A stretch of DNA of 64,000 bases from Spirochaetaceae bacterium (GTDB lineage Bacteria; Spirochaetota; Leptospiria; Leptospirales; Leptonemataceae), in the NCBI GenBank assembly GCA_002730875.1, contig PCBI01000013.1, positions 62,001 through 126,000 on the forward strand. Direction: 5' to 3'. How positions within the stretch are numbered: the stretch's first letter is position 1; each line of letters starts with the position of its first letter. Below the pieces are notes generated by a model. It did no database searches. It was not told the DNA's origin and worked only from the letters and a program-made list of their open reading frames with translations. The position numbers and the translations under genes were made by a program. Of this stretch, positions 47,690-57,107 are shown one piece after another.

Positions 47690-48769
47690 TTAGAGAAGGA
47701 CCAGACGAATCGAGTAAGAAAATCGAAAAAGGCGAAGGTCCAGTTGCAGCTCCCTTTCGCGAAACATCGTCGCCCCGTAAGTAGCCTGATAGATGCAGGC
47801 CTCCGTAGGACAGAGAAAGTCAGTACCCCAGGAAATGAATACGAAGCCCGTTCCCGCCGCTCTTCGAGATACATTTAGATTGTTTCGCCCCAGAGATATT
47901 GCTCCGTAGGCCTCCTCAAGAGAAAGGTTGAGCTTCCCCGAAGGCGGTCCCCTTAGCAGATATTGAAGCAAAAATAAATTGTTTCCCCGCAGGCTAAAAC
48001 CATCCCGTAAGAGAATATAGCGACCGTAGTTCTCCAGTCCCAGCGGTTGATTCAAGGTCAGGATCATGTAAGACGCCAGGGGATCGCCGCCGGTGATGTT
48101 AAAGCCTGAGGAAAGCAGAGTGGTCTGACGCAGATTATCGATGAAGTCAAACCTGCTGGCAGCTGTTTCCGAAAATAAAAGCACGCGTTCATCTTCATCC
48201 CGAAAGAGAAAGTTACCGGACAATCGCAGCGACTGGACCCCATACCCCAGACCGATTCGGAAGCCTTTGTAGCGGCTTCTTGAGCCCAGGTAGAACACGG
48301 GAGAAACCACAGTATAATACCCGGTCATCCTGGTTCCCAGGTCCGAGCTAACCCGGTCATCTTCCCCTCTTTCGTTCAATGTGTTGATTACCTGCTTCTT
48401 GTAATGCATGTTGCCGGCCCAGGCCTGCAAATGCAGGCCCACATGCTCGCCCAGTTTCCAGTCAGCAGTAGTCAAATCCACATGCCAGCTTGCTCGCGCC
48501 CCACCGTCCAGAACGGCAATGGACTCAACGGTGTCGGTTTCGTTTCGCTTGATGGTCAAATCCTCGGCCAATACCACGACTCCGGGATTGATAGCCAGTC
48601 GAAAATCGTCTATGTCCCGGGGACGATTCTTTTCATTTTCCTGCTCGGTTCCGATTACGTTCGGGTTCAGTATCTGCGCGGATACCGGAATGACCGCGAA
48701 AAAGGAAGCTCCGAAGAGGAACGCCAAACGCGTCAGCGCGTAGATGCTGGATTGTTTACGCCACAACAT
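47690..48769 (-). CDS. Probable outer-membrane beta-barrel protein, 359 aa
   Basis: Signal peptide (LTRLAFLFGASFFAVIPVSAQ) followed by many alternating hydrophobic/polar strands with aromatic girdles (VGLHLQAWAGNMHYKKQV, GYYTVVSPVFYLGSRS, GFRIGLGYGVQSLRLSGNFLF) and a hydrophobic C-terminal strand ending FSYSIRLVLL. This pattern fits a 10-14-strand barrel, but the C-terminal residue is Leu rather than Phe. Function unknown. First gene of a two-gene transcript with the inner-membrane protein. Confidence 0.65.
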   Translation of the reverse strand: MLWRKQSSIYALTRLAFLFGASFFAVIPVSAQILNPNVIGTEQENEKNRPRDIDDFRLAINPGVVVLAEDLTIKRNETDTVESIAVLDGGARASWHVDLTTADWKLGEHVGLHLQAWAGNMHYKKQVINTLNERGEDDRVSSDLGTRMTGYYTVVSPVFYLGSRSRYKGFRIGLGYGVQSLRLSGNFLFRDEDERVLLFSETAASRFDFIDNLRQTTLLSSGFNITGGDPLASYMILTLNQPLGLENYGRYILLRDGFSLRGNNLFLLQYLLRGPPSGKLNLSLEEAYGAISLGRNNLNVSRRAAGTGFVFISWGTDFLCPTEACIYQATYGATMFRERELQLDLRLFRFSYSIRLVLL

Positions 48770-49166
48770 GGTTTTGCTACCTGCGATATTGCCGTGAGCC
48801 TATGCGTAACATTCAATCATTTTTTTACTGTCTATACAACTTTACCATCATTGCATATATTACAGTACCGAGATCAGAAAATCGGCCCTCCAGACCGATA
48901 AGCTAATTTTCCCCCGAATACACAATCCCTGGAATCCGTGCAAAAACTCTGCATTCGGCAGGATACCGAAAAAACCTCGAGCATTCTTAATAGTTTTTGT
49001 TGTAACAGGAGAGCTCGCATCCCTATGCTGTTTACGGGTTCAGGCGGGATGGCCGCAACAGAATTAGTCCGCCTCCCGATCATCGGGATCGGAGCTCTGG
49101 CCGGTGAACCGGGTATAGAGCCGGAGTTTAGCCGATGGACCAGACTAACGCGGAGAACAAACAGAC
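48770..49166. other. Intergenic region between divergent genes
   Basis: About 400 bp; AT-rich patch at 48815-48870 probably carries promoters for the barrel gene (minus) and the SDR gene (plus). No gene seen. Confidence 0.5.
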
Positions 49167-49991
49167 ATGGCACAATTCAACGGTAAAGTAGCAATCATTA
49201 CAGGAGCCTCCTCCGGAGTCGGCGAAAGCTGCGCCCGCAAGTTTGCGGCAGAGGGAGCCAGTACAGTGCTGGTAGCCCGCAACAAAAAGAAGCTCGCCGA
49301 GCTCCAAAAGCAAATCCCTGGATCCAGGGCCTTTCCGGCAGATATTTCGGATCCCAAAAACTACGATAAACTGATTAAATTCGTTCTAAAGGAATTCGGA
49401 GCCATCCATATACTGGTCAACAATGCCGGCGTAAACTACCGGGGAGGAGTTCTCGAAGTAGAAGAGGATCTGGGGAAGATCATTGATCTCAACCTCAGGG
49501 CTCCCATCGCTTTAACGCAGAAAGTTCTTCCGCATATCCGGGCCAGTTCCGGCGGATCGGTGGTGAATGTAGCCTCCCTGGCCGGCCGTTTTCCCCTGCC
49601 CCACGAGGCCACATACTCCAGCAGCAAGTTTGGTCTACGAGCCTTTAGCCTGGCCCTGGCTCAGGAACTGGAAGGAACCGGAATCACCGCCTCGGTAGTT
49701 TCTCCCGGACCCATCGAAACAGGATTCATCCTTACCGAAATCGATAGCGTTCCGCCCCTGGTGTTTTCCCAGCCCATGAGCACCGCCGATCAAGTCGCCG
49801 ATCTGGTGCTAAAATGCGCCCGGGACGGAAAACCCGAGCGCACCATTCCAGTATCCGGCGGGATTCTGGCCACCCTAGCCTATCTGTGGCCCGGTCTGCG
49901 CCGACTACTAAAGCCTATGCTGGAGCGAAAAGGCCAACGAATCAAAGCAAAGTATATTGAGAAACTGCGCCGCTCCGGACAAAGCTCATAA
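49167..49991 (+). CDS. Short-chain dehydrogenase/reductase
   Basis: 274 aa. Classical SDR: TGASSGVGESCARKFA (NAD(P) loop at ~11-17), NNAGVNYRGG, VVNVASLAGRFPLP, catalytic YSSSK, and SPGPIETGF. GGAG lies upstream of the ATG with long spacing. The C-terminal helix (ATLAYLWPGLRRLLKPMLERKGQRIK) is typical of SDRs acting on lipid-like substrates. Single-gene transcript. Confidence 0.92.
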   Translation: MAQFNGKVAIITGASSGVGESCARKFAAEGASTVLVARNKKKLAELQKQIPGSRAFPADISDPKNYDKLIKFVLKEFGAIHILVNNAGVNYRGGVLEVEEDLGKIIDLNLRAPIALTQKVLPHIRASSGGSVVNVASLAGRFPLPHEATYSSSKFGLRAFSLALAQELEGTGITASVVSPGPIETGFILTEIDSVPPLVFSQPMSTADQVADLVLKCARDGKPERTIPVSGGILATLAYLWPGLRRLLKPMLERKGQRIKAKYIEKLRRSGQSS

Positions 49992-50206
49992 CCGAACCCA
50001 CATTCACAGCCGCACTTGGCTTCGCATCCACTCGGCCTCGGACTACTGGACGAAACTTCCCCCGGCCCGGTTGTTTTCCGGCGGTTCGTATAAGGGAAAC
50101 GTCGCAGCCATAGGCGGAGCCTGCCCCGCTGACGGACTCTTGCATTTTTTGTCGGTTTTTTGCGCAACGATTTGGCCAAACAATACACCTTTCTTGCAGA
50201 GGCCCC

Positions 50207-50884
50207 ATGCAACTCGACAAGAAAGGACAAAACCATCGGCCATACATCCATTGGCGACTGCTCATACTGGCGCTGGCGGGCTGCGCTCCGGGGATTCAGC
50301 CGGGGGATGAAAAGGAACTAAGGACTGCTCTGGAGCATTATCGAGCCCGAGAATTTGATCGGTCCAGAACCCTTACCCGGGAACTGATTCAGGAACATCC
50401 CGATTGGGTAGCGCCTCGCTTACTGGATGCGAAAATCCTGTTCTTTACCCGCCGCTTCACTGAGGCCGAAGAGGCATTCCAAACCATAATTGAGCAGAAG
50501 GGACACCATCCAGAAGCGATGCGATGGCTGGCCAGGACCGCTCTGGTGCAGCAGAAATCGCCCGAGCAGGCACGCTCCATTCTGGAGAACGTGGTTGCCC
50601 GAAATCCGGAGGATATTCAGGCCCACTATCTCCTTGGACGCTGCGCCGAAAAAAGTGGCAACCTCAAAAAGGCAATACTCCATTACAAACGCTCTACCAG
50701 CTCTTACCCATCGCTCAGCAAATCCCATCTACATCTAGGTAAGCTTCTGGAACGTCAGGGGCTGAGGCATCGAGCCGTCGCGCAGTTCCGTAAAGTCGAG
50801 CAGCTGGGCCTGAAAGATCATGTCAGAAAGGCCCGAGAATCGCTTACCAGACTGGAGGCGAAGGAGTCCACAGATGAGGATTAG
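50207..50884 (+). CDS. TPR lipoprotein, 225 aa
   Basis: Signal peptide with lipobox (LLILALAGC at ~17-25), so lipid-anchored in the envelope. TPR repeats fill the rest (REFDRSRTLTRELIQEHPDW, RRFTEAEEAFQTIIEQKGHHPEAM, PEDIQAHYLLGRCAEKSGNLKKAILHYKRS). TPRs mediate protein contacts, so it could assemble the export machine encoded downstream. First gene of the operon; its stop overlaps the next gene by 11 bp. Confidence 0.85.
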   Translation: MQLDKKGQNHRPYIHWRLLILALAGCAPGIQPGDEKELRTALEHYRAREFDRSRTLTRELIQEHPDWVAPRLLDAKILFFTRRFTEAEEAFQTIIEQKGHHPEAMRWLARTALVQQKSPEQARSILENVVARNPEDIQAHYLLGRCAEKSGNLKKAILHYKRSTSSYPSLSKSHLHLGKLLERQGLRHRAVAQFRKVEQLGLKDHVRKARESLTRLEAKESTDED

Positions 50885-52382
50885 AGGCGCGACTATATTC
50901 GCATGCGCAACGGTATATCCCTGGGCTCTGGTTTCCCTGCAGCCCGCGGCCGGGAAATTGAGCGCCGAAAGCCAACAGTCGGGCAAGAAGATACCGGACA
51001 TCCAGGCTGTGGAACGTATGGCGCTGGATCACAGCCTGAAGCTGCAGAACTCCAGAATTCAAAGCGCCATTGCTAAAAACGATGAGTCCGCCGCCTTTCG
51101 GGAGTATTTCCCGGCTCTTTCGGTAACTTACAGACAGAACCGGACTGTGGCCCGCCGAGACTTCGATAACGGACGTTATTCGGTTCAGTTGAACATTAGT
51201 CAGCCCATCTATGACGGAGGCCGCACGAGTCTGCGAAACCAGATCGCCCGGGTTCGAAGCGCCTCTCTTCGCGACAGACGTAGCCTACTTGAACGCGAAG
51301 TTCGCTTCCGGGCGCGCGAACTTTATCTCTCCATCCAGAAATCGGTGGAAGAGATACAAATTCAAGAGGCCGCCGTTCAGCGGAGCCAGGACTTGCTGCA
51401 GAAATCCAGACAGGAATTCAAACACGGCCAACAAACCAGACTGGACTTTTTGGAGATCCGGAATCAGAACCAGCAAACTCGATTGCAGCTAGAATCGAGC
51501 ATACGGTCTCTGTTCCAGAAAATTCAAGAACTCTGCTTACTCACCGGGCAGAGACTGAGCGAATTCAAAGGCATTCGTCTGCTGGATCTGGGACGTTCCG
51601 TAAGGGCGTCCAACGATTCCATCGCAAGAAAAGATCTGCACGCCCGGCTCAGGAACCATCCAGAAGTACTCCGGCTACGGCGAAAGCTGTACCGGGCCCG
51701 ACAGAACTATCTTATCGCCCGGCAGTATTATTTGCCGCGCATTTCGCTCACCGCCCGGTATGGTAAGACCGGCGAAAATTGGCCTCCCGAAAGATCCGAG
51801 TGGGGATTTGGGATCAACATTACATTCAGAGGATTAAACAGCACTCTTTCGAATAACCTGGGAATGAACCGATCAATGGACGGAAATTCCAGCGGAGTTA
51901 GCTCCGGGGGAAAGCTCCGTCTGCTGAATGACATGGACCGTAGCAATTCGATTTTAAGAAGCAAAAAGGAATTACTGAACGCGCGACGAAAGCTTCAAGA
52001 TCTGCGGAAGCGTCTACCGGTCCGAATGCGAAGGCTTCTGCAACAACTGGATCATCAGAAAAGACAACTTGAGCTCCAGGAGAATTCCCAGGAAATTCGA
52101 AAGCGCAGGTTTCAAGTGGACTCCATCCGCTATGATACCGGAGAGATCTCGCTGGAAGAGTATCAGGAAGAAGAGCTTCGATTTCGCCGCGCCGAAACGA
52201 AGCTGAAGCGCCAGCAGGCTGACCTCTTGCAAATAATTGCCCGAGCGGAAAAGGAACTGGTATCAGCCCGGGAGAATTCCCCGCTGCTGGATCTGCGATA
52301 TTTGTCGACGGGCCAAAGCAACTCTATTTTCCGCCGCTACCTGCAAAGGGATTATCCGATTCGAGGAGCCCCAGGTGAATAG
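50874..52382 (+). CDS. TolC-family outer-membrane efflux channel
   Basis: 502 aa from ATG 50874 with AAGGAG seven bases upstream (a farther start lacks one). Signal peptide, then two homologous halves of helices and strands: NISQPIYDGGRTSLRNQIARVRSASLRDRRSLLEREVRFRARELYLSIQ, and in the second half YYLPRISLTARYGKTGENWP followed by ELLNARRKLQDLRKRLPVRMRRLLQQLD. TolC trimers form the outer-membrane exit of tripartite pumps. Overlaps both neighbours (11 and 8 bp), so coupled with the TPR lipoprotein and the adaptor. Confidence 0.88.
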   Translation: MRIRGATIFACATVYPWALVSLQPAAGKLSAESQQSGKKIPDIQAVERMALDHSLKLQNSRIQSAIAKNDESAAFREYFPALSVTYRQNRTVARRDFDNGRYSVQLNISQPIYDGGRTSLRNQIARVRSASLRDRRSLLEREVRFRARELYLSIQKSVEEIQIQEAAVQRSQDLLQKSRQEFKHGQQTRLDFLEIRNQNQQTRLQLESSIRSLFQKIQELCLLTGQRLSEFKGIRLLDLGRSVRASNDSIARKDLHARLRNHPEVLRLRRKLYRARQNYLIARQYYLPRISLTARYGKTGENWPPERSEWGFGINITFRGLNSTLSNNLGMNRSMDGNSSGVSSGGKLRLLNDMDRSNSILRSKKELLNARRKLQDLRKRLPVRMRRLLQQLDHQKRQLELQENSQEIRKRRFQVDSIRYDTGEISLEEYQEEELRFRRAETKLKRQQADLLQIIARAEKELVSARENSPLLDLRYLSTGQSNSIFRRYLQRDYPIRGAPGE

Positions 52383-53760
52383 ATCCAGGCAAATCTACGC
52401 GATCATGGGTCTGGTCGTTTCTTCCGCGTGGCTGTGGGCGCAGTGTTCGGCCGAGACACAGCAGCATAAAGGTCCGCCCCGGGTAGAACTGGGCCGCGCA
52501 AAACGCACAGATCTGACCACGAGCCTTGAAAAAGGAGGTACCGTGTCCTATATAGAAAAGGCGGCCGTGTCTTCGCCGCTCAAAGGAACCCTGAAGCAGA
52601 TTCTGGTCCATGAAGGAGATTCTGTAACCGAAGGACAGCCCCTGGCCCGGCTGGATACCCTGGATCTGGAGCTTGCTCTCCAGAAAGCCCGGACGGATGA
52701 AGCCTCGGCCCGGGCCCGGTGGAAGCTCAGCCGGGGTCGCCTGGTCAAGGCGCGCCAGAGCGCCGAGAAGCGGCTCAGATCGCTGAAAACGGCCCGATCC
52801 AATCTGGTCCGGGCACGAAGCAAGTTTCTCAGAACGCGAAGCCATCTGGAAGATCAGCGAAAAATCTTTGAGCTGGGCGGTATCTCCAGACAGGAACTGC
52901 AACAAATATACTCCAGCTACCTGTCGGCTATGACCGGCTATTACGCCGCCCGAGAGAAACTAAGCACCGACAAGATCGGCTACAGGAAATCCGACCTGTC
53001 CCGGGATCTCATCCCCGACGAAAGAGAAGCACAGAAAGAGGCTCTGATCAGTAACAACACGGCTCCGGATCAAAACAATGTGGAGGCTGCCCGCCAAAGG
53101 TATCTGGGGGCCCGATCCCGACGAATCGCGGCGGAAAAAACCCTGGCCAGATCCACCATTCGCTCTCCCATAAGCGGCACAATCGCCACCAGAACGCGGG
53201 AGCCGGGCGAACAGGTGAGCCCTGGAAAGCCATTCCTTACCGTTGTCAATACAGAAGAGCTACTGATCTCCGCCTCATTCTCCGAAATGGAGAAGCCGGA
53301 CATTCGCATAGGACAAAAGGCCTTCGTTTCCGCAGATGTATACCCTCAAGTGGAATTTCAGGGCAAGGTACATCGCATATCGCCGGTGGTCAGTCCGGAA
53401 ACACGAAGCTTCCAGGTCACTGTTATCGTGAAAAAGGACGCCGAGCATCCGCTGTCGCCTGGGATGTTTGCCAGAATTCGCATCAACCATCGCAAAGCAG
53501 AAGACGCCCTGTCTATTCCGATGCAGGCAATACTTCCAGGAGGCGAATGCAGCAAACCGGTCCAGGGACAGAGCTGTCAGGTATTCGTTTTTCGAAACGG
53601 TCATGTCTTCCTTCGCAAAGTTAAGGTTGGTCAGGGCTTTCGATCCCGAGTTAGAATTCTTTCCGGACTTGCGAAGGACGACTCTGTGGTTACCTCCGGA
53701 AAGGAGTTCCTGGAAGACGGCATGATGGTGCGAGCCAGCGAACCGGACAGCGACCAGTAA
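52375..53760 (+). CDS. Periplasmic adaptor (HlyD/RND membrane-fusion protein)
   Basis: 461 aa from a GTG at 52375 with GAGGAG six bases upstream, overlapping the stop of the TolC-like gene by 8 bp. N-terminal signal ending AQC, possibly lipid-modified. Lipoyl-like half motifs (AAVSSPLKGTLKQILVHEGDSVTEGQPLARLDTLDLEL and later TIRSPISGTIATRTREPGEQVSPG) flank a long alpha-hairpin rich in Arg/Lys. The beta-barrel and membrane-proximal domains follow (VVNTEELLISASFSEMEKPDIRIGQ). It bridges the RND pump and the TolC-type channel. Confidence 0.9.
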   Translation: MNRSRQIYAIMGLVVSSAWLWAQCSAETQQHKGPPRVELGRAKRTDLTTSLEKGGTVSYIEKAAVSSPLKGTLKQILVHEGDSVTEGQPLARLDTLDLELALQKARTDEASARARWKLSRGRLVKARQSAEKRLRSLKTARSNLVRARSKFLRTRSHLEDQRKIFELGGISRQELQQIYSSYLSAMTGYYAAREKLSTDKIGYRKSDLSRDLIPDEREAQKEALISNNTAPDQNNVEAARQRYLGARSRRIAAEKTLARSTIRSPISGTIATRTREPGEQVSPGKPFLTVVNTEELLISASFSEMEKPDIRIGQKAFVSADVYPQVEFQGKVHRISPVVSPETRSFQVTVIVKKDAEHPLSPGMFARIRINHRKAEDALSIPMQAILPGGECSKPVQGQSCQVFVFRNGHVFLRKVKVGQGFRSRVRILSGLAKDDSVVTSGKEFLEDGMMVRASEPDSDQ

Positions 53761-53767
53761 GGCAAAG

Positions 53768-53895
53768 CCGCTGGATACCGCGCTTCTGGGGAGCCAATGT
53801 CGCTGGATACCGTGCATTTGCGCGGACCAATGTCGCTAGATTCCGCGCATCTGCGCGAGTCAGGGTCGCTGGAACCCGAGCTTCGTCTCGGGCAG
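53768..53895. repeat. Four 33-bp tandem repeats before the Ig-like lipoprotein genes
   Basis: Units begin near 53768, 53800, 53833 and 53866 with (t/c)cgctggata(c)cg, spacing 32-33 bp, followed by gcatttgcgcg in two of them. The period equals 11 codons; a frame from 53797 reads repeated SLDTVHLRGP/SLDSAHLRES, but it has no ribosome site and continues into the next gene out of frame. Confidence 0.65.
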
Positions 53896-53938
53896 CTCTT
53901 TCGGGCCATGGCGATCTTTCAGAATAAGGGGTTACTAA

Positions 53939-55480
53939 ATGAGACAACAATACAGAGGAAACGCTACACTTCAACTGAATGCGATCTACTGGATGGTTGC
54001 GCTGGCCCTGCTTGCGGGCGTATCAAGCTGCCAGAAACTGGCCGACATACCGTCCCTTCTGCTTCCGAGCGCCGAGCAGTCCCATCCCCGGGTAATAGAC
54101 TCCAGCCCCAGACCCGATCAGAATTCGGTTCCCGAAAACACCTCGATCTTTCTAGAATTTGATCGCGCCATGGACCGACGCTCCGTTCAGGACTCCTTTT
54201 CGCTTACCGGAACTTCCGCTGTCAGCGGCGACTTTCGATGGATTGGGAAGAGAATGATCTTCGAAACCGAGTCGCCTCTTTCTACGGGCGCCAGCTATGA
54301 ATTAACGTTACGAAAGAATGCCACCGATGAAGACGGCAAATCGTTAGCGACACCATATCTACTGTCTTTCTTCGCCGGTCCTCGAGTCGACGGGCCGCAA
54401 GTCCTGACTATGGAGCCGGCTCCCAATGCTCAGAAAGCGCCGGCGGACAGCCATATCTTGCTACGGTTTTCCAGGGCAATGGCAAGCGAGACCACCGAGA
54501 ATGCCTTCCGTCTTTCTCCCCGGGTTCCAGGCGGGATCACCTGGAGTGAAGATCGAAAGGAAATGAGCTATCGCCCCATACAACCGTTGGAGATCGGACA
54601 GATCTACTCCGTGCAAATCGGTGCCGAGGCCACAGATCAGGACGGGGTTCCCATAATGTCCGCATTCAATGCAAGCTTTCAGGTAGGGCAGGACTTCCAG
54701 TCGCCATCGGTGCTGCAGGTAATGGAGTCCGGCAACCCGGAACCATTGACCGACGGTCAGTCCGGCGTCGCCCGGGATTCCAGATATCGAATTAGGTTTG
54801 ACGAGCCTATGAATTACTCCGCCGTTCAGGCTGCCTTCAGTCTCAGCCCCACTTCGCGAAACGTTAGTCTGGACGGCCGCTATAGCTGGAATTCGGATTT
54901 CACCGAGCTGACATTTTCTCCTTCCAGAACCCTTGAACCGGAGAGCGAATACCGTCTTCGTCTTGGCGAAGGCGCCTCCGACAAAGCGGGCAACCGACTA
55001 CAGGAGCCGTTCTATTTGCACTTCACTGTAGATGGCTCTGCCGGGCTGATCAACTCCGAGTATCTGCAATTGGAAGAGGCCCGCAAAGTATATCCTCCGG
55101 CAGAGATGTCATTGGTTGCGAATGGATCCAGGCTTAACTCGATGAGCCTACCGCGGCCCTATGCAGGAAGCTGGAATGCGGTTCTGGAGTTCGAATTCAG
55201 TCACAACGTCAAGCCCGGGTCGGTCCTTCCCGAAAACCTCACTATCAGCAAAATTTCCGGGCCCTATCCATCCTCCGTTTACTTCGAATCCGTTCAGTTT
55301 CTGGGGAGCGATGAAAAGGAAAGCAACGTTGTTCGCCTGGAAGTTGCCGGACTGCATCCGAATCTGTATCGCATCACTCTTTACGGAAGTCGTTCCGGAC
55401 TAAGGAGCGCTGCCACAAGCCAGGAATCCACCTGGATGGAGAAGACACGAACAGTATATTTCATTCCGGAGCCAGACTGA
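53939..55480 (+). CDS. Ig-like (Big_5/SbsA type) repeat lipoprotein, 513 aa
   Basis: AAGGGG lies nine bases before the ATG. Signal peptide with lipobox VSSC at ~28-31. Three to four Ig-like domains of the Big_5 kind follow, each with the pattern FDRAMDRRSVQDSFSLTG and later YELTLRKNATDEDGKSL (also FSRAMASETTENAFRLS and FDEPMNYSAVQAAFSLS). These are extracytoplasmic adhesion or scaffold modules. The stop shares its last base with the next gene start (TGATG). Placement inside a pump operon suggests a structural envelope role. Confidence 0.85.
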   Translation: MRQQYRGNATLQLNAIYWMVALALLAGVSSCQKLADIPSLLLPSAEQSHPRVIDSSPRPDQNSVPENTSIFLEFDRAMDRRSVQDSFSLTGTSAVSGDFRWIGKRMIFETESPLSTGASYELTLRKNATDEDGKSLATPYLLSFFAGPRVDGPQVLTMEPAPNAQKAPADSHILLRFSRAMASETTENAFRLSPRVPGGITWSEDRKEMSYRPIQPLEIGQIYSVQIGAEATDQDGVPIMSAFNASFQVGQDFQSPSVLQVMESGNPEPLTDGQSGVARDSRYRIRFDEPMNYSAVQAAFSLSPTSRNVSLDGRYSWNSDFTELTFSPSRTLEPESEYRLRLGEGASDKAGNRLQEPFYLHFTVDGSAGLINSEYLQLEEARKVYPPAEMSLVANGSRLNSMSLPRPYAGSWNAVLEFEFSHNVKPGSVLPENLTISKISGPYPSSVYFESVQFLGSDEKESNVVRLEVAGLHPNLYRITLYGSRSGLRSAATSQESTWMEKTRTVYFIPEPD

Positions 55481-57051
55481 TGTTGATCAATAGGAAAGAA
55501 GCAAATCGAACCGCTGTATGCGAAAATGGAAACAGAGTATCCCACGCGCCGCACGGTTATGTGGCCATTCTAAGCCTGAAATGCCTATTCTTTCTTTTCC
55601 TGGCGCCGAGTTGCTCCGAGGATGACATGCTTGCCTTTGCTCTTGATACTGCTCCGCCCCGGGTAGTGGCGGCCTTCCCTCCTGACGGAATGAAGCAAAT
55701 GGCACCGGATGGCAAGGTCTGGTTTCTGTTTGATCGAGGTATGGACCGGCCACAAACCGAGCGGGCCTTTAGTCTCACCGGACCGGAGGGGGAAATCCAG
55801 GGCGCATTTGAGTGGAAGGGCGACCGAAGAGTGGAGTTCACGCCATCGCGAAGACTGAATTCCGGCGGCCAGTATATGGTTCGGCTGGCAAGCAGCGCTG
55901 AGTCCGGTTCGGGAAAGGATCTGAAAGAAGAGTACCGGGCTCACTTTTCCCTTTCCGCGGACACCAGCGGTCCTACCCTTTTGAGGTCCCGACCAAAACA
56001 CCGAGCTCAGGGCGTAGCGCCGGACTCGAGCATAGAACTGGATTTTTCGGAGCCTGTATCCTTTTCCAGTCTGGAAAATGGAATCTCCGTTTCTCCTTCT
56101 TTCGCCTACGTGCTTTCTTTAAAGGATGACGGTTCCACGGTAGTCATCAATCCGAACTCGGCGCTGTCCAGGGGACTGAACTACGATATTTCTTTGACAC
56201 AGTCCATCCGAGACCGACAAGGAAACGACCTCATCGATCCTGAAACCGTTTCTTTCCGGGTGGGTCAGGACTCGAATCCCGAAATTCAATCCGTTTCGGC
56301 CGACGACGTGCAACTTACGGCCGGTCAGCTCACCCATGGCATTAGTAAGGATTGCGATCTGGTAATTCAGTTCAGCGAACCCATGGAGGCTCCGAGCGTG
56401 GAAGCCGAAGTAGATTTGTCTCCGGACGTTGCTATCTTAAAATCGTGGAACAGTAATACGGACCGGCTAACCCTTGATCCGGAATCTCCACTGAGTAGCG
56501 AAACAGACTATGAACTCACATTGCCTGCAAGCCTTACCGACCACTCCGGCAATGAGATAGTCAACCCCGGTAAATATCCCTTTGTAACAAACGCATCGGA
56601 TTCGCAGCACCCCGAGGTCGTACTTATTCAGCAAGGCCTGGCCGACCCGCCGGGTATTGTTGATGGCGCCGAAATCACCCGGAATTACAGACCGGATCCC
56701 GAATTACCGGACTATGGTATTGTGGACACCAGTCACGTAATTGATGTCGATCGAGACGAAGCCGGCATCGATCAAGCCCTTGTATTTCGCATTCTCTTCA
56801 ATCGCGATATGGAGCTTGCTTCTTTACACGAAGGCATTGAGTTCATTCCGGTTCTGAACACAGGAAGCTCAGAAATCGCGGTGCATAGCATTCAATTCGG
56901 AACGGACAGCAACGAAGTACTGGTTATCGCCTCCTGGACGCCGACTGGCTCTAGCGAATCGCCCGTGTATGCTCTGCAGATATCGACGAAAGCAAAGGAC
57001 TCCCGGGGTAATCCGCTGCAAGACCGGTTTCGCCGTTACCTTGCCTTCTGA
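55480..57051 (+). CDS. Second Ig-like (Big_5 type) repeat lipoprotein, 523 aa
   Basis: Starts in a TGATG overlap with the previous gene, so coupled. Signal sequence ends in a lipobox APSC at residue ~45 after a longer n-region. Ig-like domains with FDRGMDRPQTERAFSLTG, YMVRLASSAESGSGKDL, LDFSEPVSFSSLENGI and FSEPMEAPSVEAEVDLS. Paralogue of the preceding lipoprotein. Precedes the RND pump by 56 bp. Confidence 0.85.
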   Translation: MLINRKEANRTAVCENGNRVSHAPHGYVAILSLKCLFFLFLAPSCSEDDMLAFALDTAPPRVVAAFPPDGMKQMAPDGKVWFLFDRGMDRPQTERAFSLTGPEGEIQGAFEWKGDRRVEFTPSRRLNSGGQYMVRLASSAESGSGKDLKEEYRAHFSLSADTSGPTLLRSRPKHRAQGVAPDSSIELDFSEPVSFSSLENGISVSPSFAYVLSLKDDGSTVVINPNSALSRGLNYDISLTQSIRDRQGNDLIDPETVSFRVGQDSNPEIQSVSADDVQLTAGQLTHGISKDCDLVIQFSEPMEAPSVEAEVDLSPDVAILKSWNSNTDRLTLDPESPLSSETDYELTLPASLTDHSGNEIVNPGKYPFVTNASDSQHPEVVLIQQGLADPPGIVDGAEITRNYRPDPELPDYGIVDTSHVIDVDRDEAGIDQALVFRILFNRDMELASLHEGIEFIPVLNTGSSEIAVHSIQFGTDSNEVLVIASWTPTGSSESPVYALQISTKAKDSRGNPLQDRFRRYLAF

Positions 57052-57107
57052 TCAGTCAAAGAAAACGGCTGTACAACATTCGCATCAATCCCGATTAGCT
57101 TTCGATC

